A stretch of 9,253 bases of DNA, taken from the NCBI GenBank assembly GCA_900554875.1, contig USJA01000030.1, forward strand, positions 1 through 9,253. The letters run 5' to 3'. Each line of letters begins with the position of its first letter. Position 1 is the first letter of the stretch. The notes under the pieces are model-generated. The model did not search any database, was not told the DNA's origin, and saw nothing but the letters and a program-made list of their open reading frames with translations. This document shows, one piece after another, positions 1-6,640 of the stretch. Source of the DNA: an uncultured Clostridium sp. (GTDB taxonomy: Bacteria > Bacillota > Clostridia > TANB77 > CAG-465). Position numbers and translations under genes: made by a program.

Positions 1-10
1 TTTACTTTTT

Positions 11-898
11 TTAAAATTCCCATTTTGGAACATATTCTTCCTCATGTTCTCCTAAGTCTTGCATATAACCATTTTCCAAATCCAAACTAAAAACAAAATC
101 TTCAATTGCTTGATATTCCTGTAAAGTTAGCTTTCGGTTTAATTTTTCCACATTTTTAGCCATATATGTGGGAAAGTACTGTGCCATAATACTTACAAAG
201 ACTTTATTATCCAGATTTTGCTTAATCCACTTAAGAACCTCTTTTGTATTTTCTATTTCATTTGGAAGTATTAAATGTCTTATCATTAATCCTTTTTTCA
301 TTATACCATTTTCATCTAACAAAGGTTGTCCAACTTGCCTATACATTTCAAGAATTGCACGAGAAGCAAAGTCAAAATATTTATTCACACCAGAATATTT
401 AAGTCCCAATTCGTTACTACAATATTTAAAATCTGGAAGATAAACATCAATAAAGCCATCTAACTCCTTTATGGTATCTACATTTTCGTATCCACTAGAA
501 TTATATATTATAGGAATATTTAGTCCATTTTTCTTTGCTAAAATTAAAGCCTCTTTTATTTGTAATGCATAGATTGTAGGTGTGACTAAGTTTATATTGT
601 GAACACCTTCTTCCTGTAAATCCAAAAATATATCAGCAAGTTCCTTTATTGAAATTTCTTTCCCTTTTCCATCTTTACTTATTTTATAATTTTGGCAATA
701 AACACATCTCAAATTACAATTAGAGAAAAATACAGCTCCTGAGCCTTTAGTACCACTTATACAAGGTTCCTCATAAAAAAATTTAGAGCTGAGTGCTATT
801 TTTACATTTTCTCCTGATTTACAAAATCCTCTTTTTTTATTTTTCCTATCCACTAAACACATATGTGGACATAAATTACATTTATTTAAATACATCAT
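11..898 (-). CDS. PflX-family radical SAM protein (COG1313-like)
   Basis: Radical SAM iron-sulfur protein resembling pyruvate formate-lyase activating enzymes of the PflX group; the substrate is unknown. Residues are numbered from the ATG at 898. An N-terminal cysteine cluster (Cys7, Cys10, Cys14, Cys26) is followed by the family segment ISGTKGSG and the radical SAM CX3CX2C motif (Cys61, Cys65, Cys68, in NCNLRCVYCQNY), which binds the SAM-coordinating 4Fe-4S cluster. Length is 295 aa, normal for the family. The frame stays open upstream to a TTG at 937, but that codon lies in the -35 hexamer of a likely promoter and has no ribosome binding site. I prefer the ATG at 898 (or 895), where the cysteine cluster begins. 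No good Shine-Dalgarno sequence precedes it. It lies 58 bases after recN on the same strand, so read-through from recN is possible. Family is confident; function is not. Confidence 0.85.
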   Translation of the reverse strand: MMYLNKCNLCPHMCLVDRKNKKRGFCKSGENVKIALSSKFFYEEPCISGTKGSGAVFFSNCNLRCVYCQNYKISKDGKGKEISIKELADIFLDLQEEGVHNINLVTPTIYALQIKEALILAKKNGLNIPIIYNSSGYENVDTIKELDGFIDVYLPDFKYCSNELGLKYSGVNKYFDFASRAILEMYRQVGQPLLDENGIMKKGLMIRHLILPNEIENTKEVLKWIKQNLDNKVFVSIMAQYFPTYMAKNVEKLNRKLTLQEYQAIEDFVFSLDLENGYMQDLGEHEEEYVPKWEF

Positions 899-908
899 AA
901 TAGCTATA

Positions 909-937
909 ATTATACAGTAATTAAATTCTAAAAACAA
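909..937 (-). promoter_or_regulatory. SigA-type promoter for the radical SAM gene
   Basis: Reading the minus strand, TTGTTT (937-932), a 17-base spacer and a perfect TATAAT (914-909). The start point would fall near 902, only a few bases before the ATG at 898, so a transcript from here would be almost leaderless, in keeping with the missing Shine-Dalgarno sequence. AT-rich DNA gives such matches by chance, so this is an inference. Confidence 0.45.
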
Positions 938-956
938 GTTTAGTAATCAATATTTT

Positions 957-2582
957 TTATACTAAACATGCTACTTTTTTTAGCTCTCTTGCATTATCTA
1001 AGGCTATTGTTGTAATAGTACCAGATGAAATTCTTGCTATTTCTTTTACTGACATATTATCATCTAAAAGTTCTATTTTAGATGATGTATGATTATTTAA
1101 TGATTTTTTAGAAATATAGTAGTGATTGTCAGCATAAGCTGCAACTACAGCTAAGTGAGTTATACATAGTACCTGATGATTTTTAGAAACCTCTTTTAAT
1201 TTAAGTCCTACAGCACTACCAGATTTTCCACTTATACCAGTATCTACCTCATCAAATATTAAAACAGGGACACTATCTGTTTTTGAAAGAACATTTTTTA
1301 TAGCAAGCATTATTCTTGAAATTTCACCACCCGATGCAATTTTCCCAAGACTTTTATAATCATCACCTAAGTTTGTTATTATTTTAAAAGAAACATCATC
1401 TAGTCCATTACTTTTAAAATTTCTATCTTCACTAAATTTAACATTTACTTTAATTTTTGCACTTCTCATTTCTAAATCGCTTAATTCTATATTTATTTTT
1501 TCCTCTAGTTTTTTTGCCATGTTTTTTCTTGTATTACTCATATTACTTGCAAGTTCATACATTCTATCTTGTATTTCACCTAATTCCTTTTTTACTTCAT
1601 TTAGGTGTTCTTCCATATTTTCTATTTCCTCTTTTCTTTTAATATTCTCTTCTTTATATTTTAATATTTCCTCAACATTATTTCCATATTTTCTCTTTAA
1701 AGAATAAAGTAAATCAAGTCTTTTTATAACATCATTATTATCAATTTCATTAAATGATAGTTCCTCTTTATAATTAAATAATTCTTGTGACATATCTTCT
1801 AAATCATAATATATTCCTTCTATTCTATCACTTTGTTTCTTGTAAATGTCGTTAAATTGAGATATTTTACTTAAATTTTTTACAACCTCATTTATATTAT
1901 TTAATATTTTGGATGACACTAGCTCTTCTGAAATGCTAAGTGCTTCATTAATTTTTTCTGAATTTCTCATAATTCGTGACTTTTCTTCTAATTCCTCTTC
2001 CTCACCAATCTTAAAATTTGCATCTTCTATTTCAGTTATCTCATAATCTAACAAGTCAAGTATTCTTTTTCTTTCTTTTTCATTACCAAAGTTCTCTTTT
2101 AGCTCAAGATTTAATTTTAAATATTTAGTATATAGCTCAATATATTCTTGCTTATTCTCTAAAAGTTCTCCCCTTGCATATTCATCTAAATATGTTATAT
2201 GATTTGATTGATCTAATAAGTTTTGATTATCATTTTGACCATGAATATTTATTACACTCCTCATGTATTCTTTTAATTCATTTACAGTAACAAGTCTACC
2301 ATTAATTTTACATTTGTTTTTTCCACTTACACTTATTTTTCTTGAAACTATATCATTTTCTGTGTTAGAATCTCTATTTATCATAATTTCAACTAAACAA
2401 TAACTTTCACCTGTTTTTATAACATCCTTTGAAAATCTAGAACCACAAATTAAAGATAAAGCATCTACAAGCAAGCTCTTTCCAGCTCCCGTTTCTCCTG
2501 TAATTATATTAAGTCCTCTTTTAAAATCCACCGTTATATTATCTATTATACCTATATTTTCTATATGTAAAGTTTCTATCAC
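957..2582 (-). CDS. recN: DNA repair protein RecN
   Basis: SMC-like ATPase that acts early in double-strand break repair by binding and holding DNA ends in the cytoplasm. The start is GTG at 2582, with an AGAGG ribosome binding site five bases before it. The N-terminal ATPase half has Walker A GETGAGKS (residues 29-36). The middle (about 150-370) is Lys/Glu-rich and looks like the long coiled coil of the family. The C-terminal half holds the ABC signature IASGGE (415-420) and Walker B LIFDEVDTG (441-449), followed by LCITHLAVVAAYAD. Length is 541 aa, slightly under the usual 550-570, with no domain missing. LexA-like boxes around its promoter suggest SOS control, as known for recN elsewhere. 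The gene is not next to argR or spoIVB, its common clostridial and bacillar neighbours. Confidence 0.97.
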   Translation of the reverse strand: MIETLHIENIGIIDNITVDFKRGLNIITGETGAGKSLLVDALSLICGSRFSKDVIKTGESYCLVEIMINRDSNTENDIVSRKISVSGKNKCKINGRLVTVNELKEYMRSVINIHGQNDNQNLLDQSNHITYLDEYARGELLENKQEYIELYTKYLKLNLELKENFGNEKERKRILDLLDYEITEIEDANFKIGEEEELEEKSRIMRNSEKINEALSISEELVSSKILNNINEVVKNLSKISQFNDIYKKQSDRIEGIYYDLEDMSQELFNYKEELSFNEIDNNDVIKRLDLLYSLKRKYGNNVEEILKYKEENIKRKEEIENMEEHLNEVKKELGEIQDRMYELASNMSNTRKNMAKKLEEKINIELSDLEMRSAKIKVNVKFSEDRNFKSNGLDDVSFKIITNLGDDYKSLGKIASGGEISRIMLAIKNVLSKTDSVPVLIFDEVDTGISGKSGSAVGLKLKEVSKNHQVLCITHLAVVAAYADNHYYISKKSLNNHTSSKIELLDDNMSVKEIARISSGTITTIALDNARELKKVACLV

Positions 2583-2601
2583 ACTACCACCTCTATAAAT
2601 T

Positions 2602-2613
2602 AAACATTTGTTC
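2602..2613 (-). promoter_or_regulatory. LexA-like (SOS) box 1 of recN
   Basis: On the minus strand the sequence reads GAACAAATGTTT, matching the Gram-positive LexA/DinR box GAAC-N4-GTTY, including the preferred purine/pyrimidine pattern of the core. It lies just downstream of the recN -10 and over the predicted start point, where a bound repressor would block transcription. Confidence 0.6.
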
Positions 2614-2619
2614 TTAAAT

Positions 2620-2647
2620 ATTATATCACATTTAATTTTTTTGTCAA
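2620..2647 (-). promoter_or_regulatory. recN promoter
   Basis: On the minus strand: TTGACA (2647-2642), a 16-base spacer ending in TGA (extended -10), and TATAAT (2625-2620). Both hexamers are perfect. The predicted start near 2613 gives a leader of about 30 bases to the GTG at 2582. Confidence 0.85.
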
Positions 2648-2658
2648 CACATTTGTTC
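2647..2658 (-). promoter_or_regulatory. LexA-like box 2 of recN (imperfect)
   Basis: On the minus strand the sequence reads GAACAAATGTGT, identical to box 1 except for one base in the right half-site. It abuts the -35 hexamer. The two boxes are 45 bases apart and bracket the recN promoter. Confidence 0.4.
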
Positions 2659-2672
2659 TTTTTATTATAATA

Positions 2673-2701
2673 TTGACGAACAATATAATAACTGATATAA
2701 T
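2673..2701 (+). promoter_or_regulatory. Promoter of the glycosyltransferase gene
   Basis: TTGACG (2673-2678), a 17-base spacer ending in TGA (extended -10), and TATAAT (2696-2701). It is divergent from the recN promoter; the two -35 elements are about 25 bases apart. It gives a leader of about 20 bases before the ATG at 2728. Confidence 0.8.
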
Positions 2702-2727
2702 TATTTCATAAAAAAGAGGGAATTAAT

Positions 2728-3429
2728 ATGTTCAAATTTATAAAGAAACTTATTCTTTTTATATTAGTAGCTTTTCTAGTATCTTGTACTTTTATTATAT
2801 ATCAAGGTCATTCAATGTATAAAGAAGTTACATCAAAACAAAGCGTTGAAAAAAAAGTCAAAAACATAAAAGAATATGATAATTATATATCAATATCGGA
2901 AATACCAGACACTTACAAAAATGCAACAATTGCAATAGAGGATCATAGATTTTATTCTCATGGAGCAATAGATATTGTTACAACAGCTCGTTCCTTTTTA
3001 GAGAATCTAAAAAATAAAGAACTTAGCAATGGAGGAAGCACTATAACACAACAAGTGGCAAGAAATATGTACTTTACGCAAGAAAAAAGCTTTGTAAGAA
3101 AAGTGGCTGAATTATTTGTAGCTGTTGAATTAGAAGAAAAATACAGTAAAGATGAAATTCTTGAAATGTACTTAAACATTATATATTTTGGTGATGGATA
3201 TACAGGTCTTAAACAAGCATCATATGGATATTACAGGAAAGCACCTTCAAAGCTATCTTTAGATGAACAAACCATGCTTGCAGGTATTCCTAATGCACCT
3301 AGTATATATTCTCCAAATGTAAATCCAGAGCTTGCAAAAAAAAGACAGCAAAAAGTTTTAGACGCTATGGTTAAATATGGCTATATATCAAAGGCCGAAG
3401 CGAACAATATTTCTAATGTTGAAAAATAA
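2728..3429 (+). CDS. Monofunctional peptidoglycan glycosyltransferase (GT51)
   Basis: Polymerises lipid II into glycan strands at the outer face of the membrane. The ATG at 2728 follows GAGGG with a 7-base gap. Residues 4-27 form one basic-then-hydrophobic membrane anchor. The GT51 domain then shows its standard motifs in order: EDHRFYSHG with the likely catalytic Glu71, GGSTITQQ (102-109), RKVAELFVAVELE with the likely second Glu128, and YLNIIYFG (148-155). The protein ends after the domain at 233 aa with no transpeptidase domain, so it is a monofunctional (MGT/MtgA-type) enzyme rather than a truncated class A PBP. The anchor contains LVSC (17-20), a lipobox-like string, but hydrophobic residues continue past the Cys, so a membrane helix is more likely. 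It has its own promoter; thyX follows on the same strand. Confidence 0.93.
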   Translation: MFKFIKKLILFILVAFLVSCTFIIYQGHSMYKEVTSKQSVEKKVKNIKEYDNYISISEIPDTYKNATIAIEDHRFYSHGAIDIVTTARSFLENLKNKELSNGGSTITQQVARNMYFTQEKSFVRKVAELFVAVELEEKYSKDEILEMYLNIIYFGDGYTGLKQASYGYYRKAPSKLSLDEQTMLAGIPNAPSIYSPNVNPELAKKRQQKVLDAMVKYGYISKAEANNISNVEK

Positions 3430-3447
3430 TTTATTCTGATATATAAT
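3419..3447 (+). promoter_or_regulatory. Promoter of thyX-tmk
   Basis: TTGAAA (3419-3424) overlaps the end of the glycosyltransferase gene and its stop codon; a 17-base spacer is followed by a perfect TATAAT (3442-3447). The predicted start near 3454 gives a leader of about 48 bases. No terminator with a T-run separates the two genes, so read-through is also possible. Confidence 0.6.
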
Positions 3448-3501
3448 GTATTTACATAGTTATATACATTTAAATAAATTATTTTTAAAGGAGAGTTGAT
3501 T

Positions 3502-4680
3502 ATGAATGTTAAATTAATTGCATTTACCAAACCTGAAAACTATCAAGGAGAATTTGATTTAAAAAAGCTATTAGATTTTTGTGCTAAAATGGCAGGAATA
3601 TGCTACATGAAAGATAATTTTGAAAAAATTTTGAATGAACCTGAAATTTCTACAGAAAGAAGATTAAATCGTGTTTTAAAATCAGGTCATCATAGTGTAT
3701 TTGATCATGTTAAACTTACTTTTGAGTTTTCAAATATTCCTAAAATTATAGCTATGATTTTAAATAACGAAAAAGATTACTCAACCTCAGAAAAATCTGC
3801 AAGATATACTGAACTTAAAGATTTATCTAAAAGAGAAAGTACATTATATAACAAATGGATAAACATACTTATGCCTATTATAAAAGAAAAGTATCCTAAG
3901 CTATATAACAAAAATTTAAAAGATCCTATGTTTAATATAAGAAAGCTAGCTCAAGAAAATGCAAGATATTTTGTATCCATTTTTTCCAGAACTACAAGCA
4001 TGGGATATACAGTATCTTTAAGGCAACTAAATTATTTGCTATACATGATGGAGGAATTCATAGTAAATCATGATTCTACACAATTTAACGATATTTTATC
4101 TTTGAATTTGAAAGAATTTGTTTCACTTTTTGATGAATATAGAGTAAAAGATTTAATACCTTTAGGAAAGAACAGAAAACTATCTTTATTTGGCGATAAA
4201 AAATATAAAGATATTCCTGATGTATTCTCTTATGTTTATCAAACTTCATTTACAGCAAGTTTTTCATGTGCTGCACAAAATCACAGACACAGAAGTGAAC
4301 ATTCTTTTATATATCTACTTGACAATTTTGAATTTTATATTCCGGAAATATTAGATGATAACGAAAATTTAAAAAGTCAGTGGACAAAAGATATGCAAAG
4401 TATTGCTGATATGTATCCACAAGGAACATTTGTTAAAATCGTACAAACTGGTAATCTAGATACACTATTTCTTAAGTCAACTGAAAGAGTATGTGGACAA
4501 GCTCAACTGGAAATTATGAGACATACTGCTAATACAGTAGAGAAATTTATTCAAAACTCCGAGTATGGATATATTTTAAAAGATTTAACAAATGGTGCAA
4601 ATGCAAAATGTAAATATAAAAACAGTACATGCTCTTCTCCATGTATTTTTGGAGCAAATCAATATAATAGAAAGATATAG
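3502..4680 (+). CDS. thyX: ThyX-like flavin-dependent thymidylate synthase, apparent tandem form
   Basis: Likely makes dTMP from dUMP with methylene-tetrahydrofolate and FAD. The ATG at 3502 is chosen because AAAGGAGAG (3487-3495) sits six bases before it; the frame opens at a TTG six bases earlier that overlaps the ribosome binding site. At 392 aa it is far longer than usual ThyX (about 210-260 aa) and seems to be two ThyX-like halves. Half 1 has SGHHSVFDH (61-69), a typical ThyX block, and SARYT (99-103), but Asn-Glu-Lys (89-91) where RHR belongs. Half 2 has RHR (262-264), FEFYIPEI (276-283) and the C-terminal ThyX block ERVCGQAQLEI (328-338), but lacks the Ser of the RHR-X7-S motif. A Cys cluster (Cys370, Cys377, Cys381) lies near the end. 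The thymidylate kinase gene 12 bases downstream supports the role. Family membership is fairly sure; activity is an inference. Confidence 0.8.
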   Translation: MNVKLIAFTKPENYQGEFDLKKLLDFCAKMAGICYMKDNFEKILNEPEISTERRLNRVLKSGHHSVFDHVKLTFEFSNIPKIIAMILNNEKDYSTSEKSARYTELKDLSKRESTLYNKWINILMPIIKEKYPKLYNKNLKDPMFNIRKLAQENARYFVSIFSRTTSMGYTVSLRQLNYLLYMMEEFIVNHDSTQFNDILSLNLKEFVSLFDEYRVKDLIPLGKNRKLSLFGDKKYKDIPDVFSYVYQTSFTASFSCAAQNHRHRSEHSFIYLLDNFEFYIPEILDDNENLKSQWTKDMQSIADMYPQGTFVKIVQTGNLDTLFLKSTERVCGQAQLEIMRHTANTVEKFIQNSEYGYILKDLTNGANAKCKYKNSTCSSPCIFGANQYNRKI

Positions 4681-4692
4681 GTGATAATCATT

Positions 4693-5379
4693 ATGAATAA
4701 AATTTTTGTAATTGAAGGCACTGATGGTTCAGGAAAACAAACTCAAACAAATTTAATTTATGAACGTTTACTAAAAGATGGAAAAGAAGTTTTTAAAACT
4801 TCTTTTCCAAACTATGATAATCAAAGTTCTGGTCCTGTTAAAGAATACTTATCAGGTAATATTTGTGCTAATCCAAATAGCATTTCATCTAAAGCTGCTT
4901 CATTATTCTATGCAGTAGATAGGTATATTAGCTATAAAGAAAACATAGAAAAATATTATTTGGACGATAAAACAGTAATTCTATTTGATAGATATATTTC
5001 GTCAAATCTTCTTCATCAAGGTGGTAAAATTTTAAAAAGTACTAACAACTTAAATGAACTAGATACTTTTAGCGAATGGGTTATAAACATAGAAGAAAAT
5101 GACCTTGAGCTTCCTTCACCTACTATTGTGTTTTTCTTACATGTTCCAACAGAATATAGCATTTCACTTATGAAAGAAAGAGAAAATAAATATTCACACA
5201 CTGAAAAAAAAGATATTCATGAATCAGATTGTGACCATTTAAAAAACGCAGAAAAGTCTGGATTATATTTTGCAAAAAAATTTAACTGGAAAATAATTGA
5301 ATGTGTAAAGAATGGAAAACTAAGAAGTATAGAAGATATTAATAACGAAATATACTCAATCATTGAAAAAAATATATAA
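4693..5379 (+). CDS. tmk: Thymidylate kinase (dTMP kinase)
   Basis: Phosphorylates dTMP to dTDP with ATP, the step after ThyX; the two genes form an operon with a 12-base gap. The ATG at 4693 is chosen over the GTG at 4681 because AGGTGAT (4679-4685) is an ideal ribosome binding site for the ATG and contains the GTG. The P-loop is EGTDGSGKQTQ (8-18). The Lys is present, but Gln16 replaces the Ser/Thr that normally follows it and helps bind magnesium. AVDRY (74-78) and DRYISSNLLHQGG (99-111) match the dTMP-binding DR(Y) region, and RENKYSHTEKKDIHE matches the Arg-containing lid. Length is 228 aa, normal. The Gln variant suggests a divergent subgroup; a related deoxynucleotide kinase is possible, but position argues for dTMP. 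Confidence 0.88.
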   Translation: MNKIFVIEGTDGSGKQTQTNLIYERLLKDGKEVFKTSFPNYDNQSSGPVKEYLSGNICANPNSISSKAASLFYAVDRYISYKENIEKYYLDDKTVILFDRYISSNLLHQGGKILKSTNNLNELDTFSEWVINIEENDLELPSPTIVFFLHVPTEYSISLMKERENKYSHTEKKDIHESDCDHLKNAEKSGLYFAKKFNWKIIECVKNGKLRSIEDINNEIYSIIEKNI

Positions 5380-5407
5380 AAAGGCGTCGTATATACGGCG
5401 TCTTTTA
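5378..5407 (+). terminator. Terminator of thyX-tmk
   Basis: A hairpin begins at the tmk stop codon. Bases 5383-5390 (GGCGTCGT) pair with 5395-5402 (ACGGCGTC) through two G-U pairs, with a 4-base loop. A-tract/T-tract pairing flanks the stem and TTTT follows. It separates tmk from the next promoter only four bases downstream. Confidence 0.85.
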
Positions 5408-5410
5408 TAA

Positions 5411-5439
5411 TTGACTTACAAAATTTATTATGTTATAAT
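5411..5439 (+). promoter_or_regulatory. Promoter of the phosphatase gene
   Basis: TTGACT (5411-5416), a 17-base spacer with TGT just before the -10, and a perfect TATAAT (5434-5439). The predicted start (about 5446-5447) falls on the first base of the AGGTGAT ribosome binding site, so the mRNA would begin with its Shine-Dalgarno sequence. Confidence 0.8.
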
Positions 5440-5457
5440 TCACCCCAGGTGATAAAT

Positions 5458-6006
5458 TTGAAAATATATGTTATGAGACATGGTCAAACGAACTGGAACA
5501 TAAATAAAATTTTACAAGGACAAACAAATATTGATTTAAATGAAACTGGAATAAATCAAGCAAAAGCCAAAATTGAAGAAATAAAAAATCTAGATATAAA
5601 TTTAATTTTTTGTTCACCTTTAAATAGAGCGGCACAAACTGCAAAAATAGTTAGTAACAGGAAAATTCCAATTATATATAACGATTCTTTAACTGAAAGA
5701 TGCTTTGGAGATTTTGAAGGTAAAAAAAGTTTGGAATATAGTAACGAGTATTACAATTATAATGCAAACCTAAATACATACAATGTTGAACCGATACAAG
5801 ATTTATGTAAAAGAGTATATTCTTTTTTGGATGAAATTCCTAAAAAATACAAAAATAAGAAAATTTTATTAGTTACACATGGTGCAACGGCAAGAATAAT
5901 AAATTCATATTTTAATGGTTTATCGGAAGATGGATATGTTGAAAGTATTAAAATGAACAACTGTGATATAAAAAAATTTTCATATAATATCAAAGACGCA
6001 ACTTAG
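5458..6006 (+). CDS. Histidine phosphatase family protein (phosphoglycerate mutase-like)
   Basis: Cytoplasmic phosphohydrolase of the histidine phosphatase superfamily; the substrate cannot be read from sequence. Relatives of this size include broad-range phosphatases (PhoE-like) and alpha-ribazole phosphatase (CobC-like). The start is TTG at 5458, five bases after AGGTGA; the alternative GTG at 5449 lies inside that ribosome binding site. The N-terminus reads MKIYVMRHGQTNWN, with Arg7-His8-Gly9 as the phosphate-accepting motif. SPLNRAAQTA holds the conserved Arg, Glu80 in LTERCFGDFEG is the likely acid, and His141 in VTHGATARI is the second catalytic His. Length is 182 aa, slightly shorter than many relatives but complete. 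It is transcribed alone from its own promoter. Confidence 0.9.
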   Translation: MKIYVMRHGQTNWNINKILQGQTNIDLNETGINQAKAKIEEIKNLDINLIFCSPLNRAAQTAKIVSNRKIPIIYNDSLTERCFGDFEGKKSLEYSNEYYNYNANLNTYNVEPIQDLCKRVYSFLDEIPKKYKNKKILLVTHGATARIINSYFNGLSEDGYVESIKMNNCDIKKFSYNIKDAT

Positions 6007-6034
6007 TTTAATATCCTGACATATTAATAATATA

Positions 6035-6105
6035 TGGTAGATGTTTTTACATTGTTTTGTAAAGGAGCTTTTAAATGAAACATCCAAAGGAAAAAATATC
6101 TACTA
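6035..6105 (+). promoter_or_regulatory. Foldable segment enclosing a small open frame
   Basis: Bases 6035-6048 pair with 6092-6105 in an unbroken 14-pair helix with two G-U pairs. Its 43-base loop contains the AAGGAG ribosome binding site and start codon of the 13-codon frame at 6075. A competing fold uses GATGTTT (6040-6046) with AAACATC (6078-6084), plus an inner TTTACA/TGTAAA hairpin (6046-6051 with 6058-6063). Mutually exclusive helices followed by a terminator resemble an attenuator leader, but no full-length gene lies between it and the terminator. Confidence 0.35.
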
Positions 6106-6116
6106 TTTCAAAATGA
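6075..6116 (+). CDS. Possible 13-residue peptide (MKHPKEKISTISK)
   Basis: A 13-codon frame ending in TGA. AAAGGAG (6061-6067) lies seven bases before its ATG, as good as the ribosome binding sites of known genes here. It sits between the phosphatase gene and a strong terminator, inside the loop of a potential 14-pair helix. Ribosomes on it would open that helix. The peptide is basic and hydrophilic, with no membrane segment. It could be a leader peptide, part of a small RNA, or chance. I recognise no family. Confidence 0.3.
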   Translation: MKHPKEKISTISK

Positions 6117-6139
6117 AAATCTGGAGTAAAATTTGATTT

Positions 6140-6168
6140 AGAATGAGTCTAAAACCTCATTCTTTTTT
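6140..6168 (+). terminator. Terminator after the phosphatase/small-frame transcript
   Basis: AGAATGAG (6140-6147) pairs with CTCATTCT (6156-6163) across an 8-base loop, followed by a T-run to 6168. It is a classic intrinsic terminator 30 bases before the rpsT promoter. Confidence 0.9.
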
Positions 6169-6197
6169 GGCTTTTTTAATTAATTACATAAAACTAC

Positions 6198-6226
6198 TTG
6201 ATTTTTACCTAATTTTATGTTAAAAT
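6198..6226 (+). promoter_or_regulatory. rpsT promoter
   Basis: TTGATT (6198-6203), a 17-base spacer and TAAAAT (6221-6226), with TGT directly before the -10 (extended -10). The predicted start near 6233 leaves a leader of about 38 bases. Confidence 0.75.
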
Positions 6227-6270
6227 GTTTTGGTAATAACGATATTTTATAATTCAAGGAGGTGTAACTC

Positions 6271-6525
6271 GTGCCAAATATTAAATCAGCAAAGAAAAGA
6301 GTTAAAATAATTGATAAGAAAACTGCTCAAAATAGGGCTACAAAAAAAGCATATAAAGAAGCTATAAAAGCTTTTGAAGCTGCAGTAGAAGGAAATGCTA
6401 AAGATAAACAAGAATTATATGCTAAAGCAGTTAGTATGGTAGATAAAGCTTGGTCTAAAGGTGTTTTAAAGAAAAATACAGCATCTCGTAAAAAAGCTAC
6501 ATTAACAAAATTATTAAATAAGTAA
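6271..6525 (+). CDS. rpsT: 30S ribosomal protein S20
   Basis: Primary binding protein of the small subunit that binds the 5' domain of 16S rRNA. The 84-aa, Lys/Ala-rich, helical sequence beginning MPNIKSAKKRVK and ending SRKKATLTKLLNK is typical S20 in content and length. The start is GTG at 6271, set by AAGGAGGTG (6256-6264), a near-perfect anti-16S match. It is a single-gene unit with its own promoter and terminator. Non-ATG starts are known for rpsT in other bacteria, where they take part in control by S20 itself; no specific S20-binding element is evident in this leader. Confidence 0.97.
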   Translation: MPNIKSAKKRVKIIDKKTAQNRATKKAYKEAIKAFEAAVEGNAKDKQELYAKAVSMVDKAWSKGVLKKNTASRKKATLTKLLNK

Positions 6526-6539
6526 AACTATAAAATGAG

Positions 6540-6590
6540 AAAGTATATAAAATAAATTGTTTAAAAATTTTACAATTTTTACTATACTTT
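6540..6590 (+). other. AT-rich hairpin after rpsT
   Basis: AAAGTATA (6540-6547) pairs with TATACTTT (6583-6590), and AAATTGT (6554-6560) with ACAATTT (6572-6578) inside it. It lies just ahead of the main terminator and may stabilise the mRNA 3' end. The stem contains few G or C bases, so it is a weak terminator by itself. Confidence 0.4.
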
Positions 6591-6597
6591 TAAAAAA

Positions 6598-6640
6598 TAA
6601 AAATGATTGAAATTACATTTGTAATATCAATCATTTTTTA
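6598..6640. terminator. Bidirectional terminator between rpsT and yabG
   Basis: AAAATGATTGA (6600-6610) pairs with TCAATCATTTT (6627-6637), and ATTACA (6612-6617) with TGTAAT (6620-6625) continues the stem to a 2-base loop. A T-run follows on the plus strand; the A-rich left flank gives a T-run on the minus strand. It can end rpsT transcripts and also those of the convergent yabG, which has no closer terminator. Confidence 0.85.

Noticed and set aside
168..443. Plus-strand 91-codon open frame opposite the radical SAM gene.
   Set aside because: Shadow of a well-supported gene on the other strand, with no ribosome binding site. The same applies to open frames at 1457-1707, 2958-3179, 5016-5201 and 5757-5993.
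3445..3470. Hairpin AATGTAT/ATACATT between the glycosyltransferase gene and thyX as a terminator.
   Set aside because: There is no T-run after it, and its left arm overlaps the likely thyX -10 element, so it is probably chance pairing.
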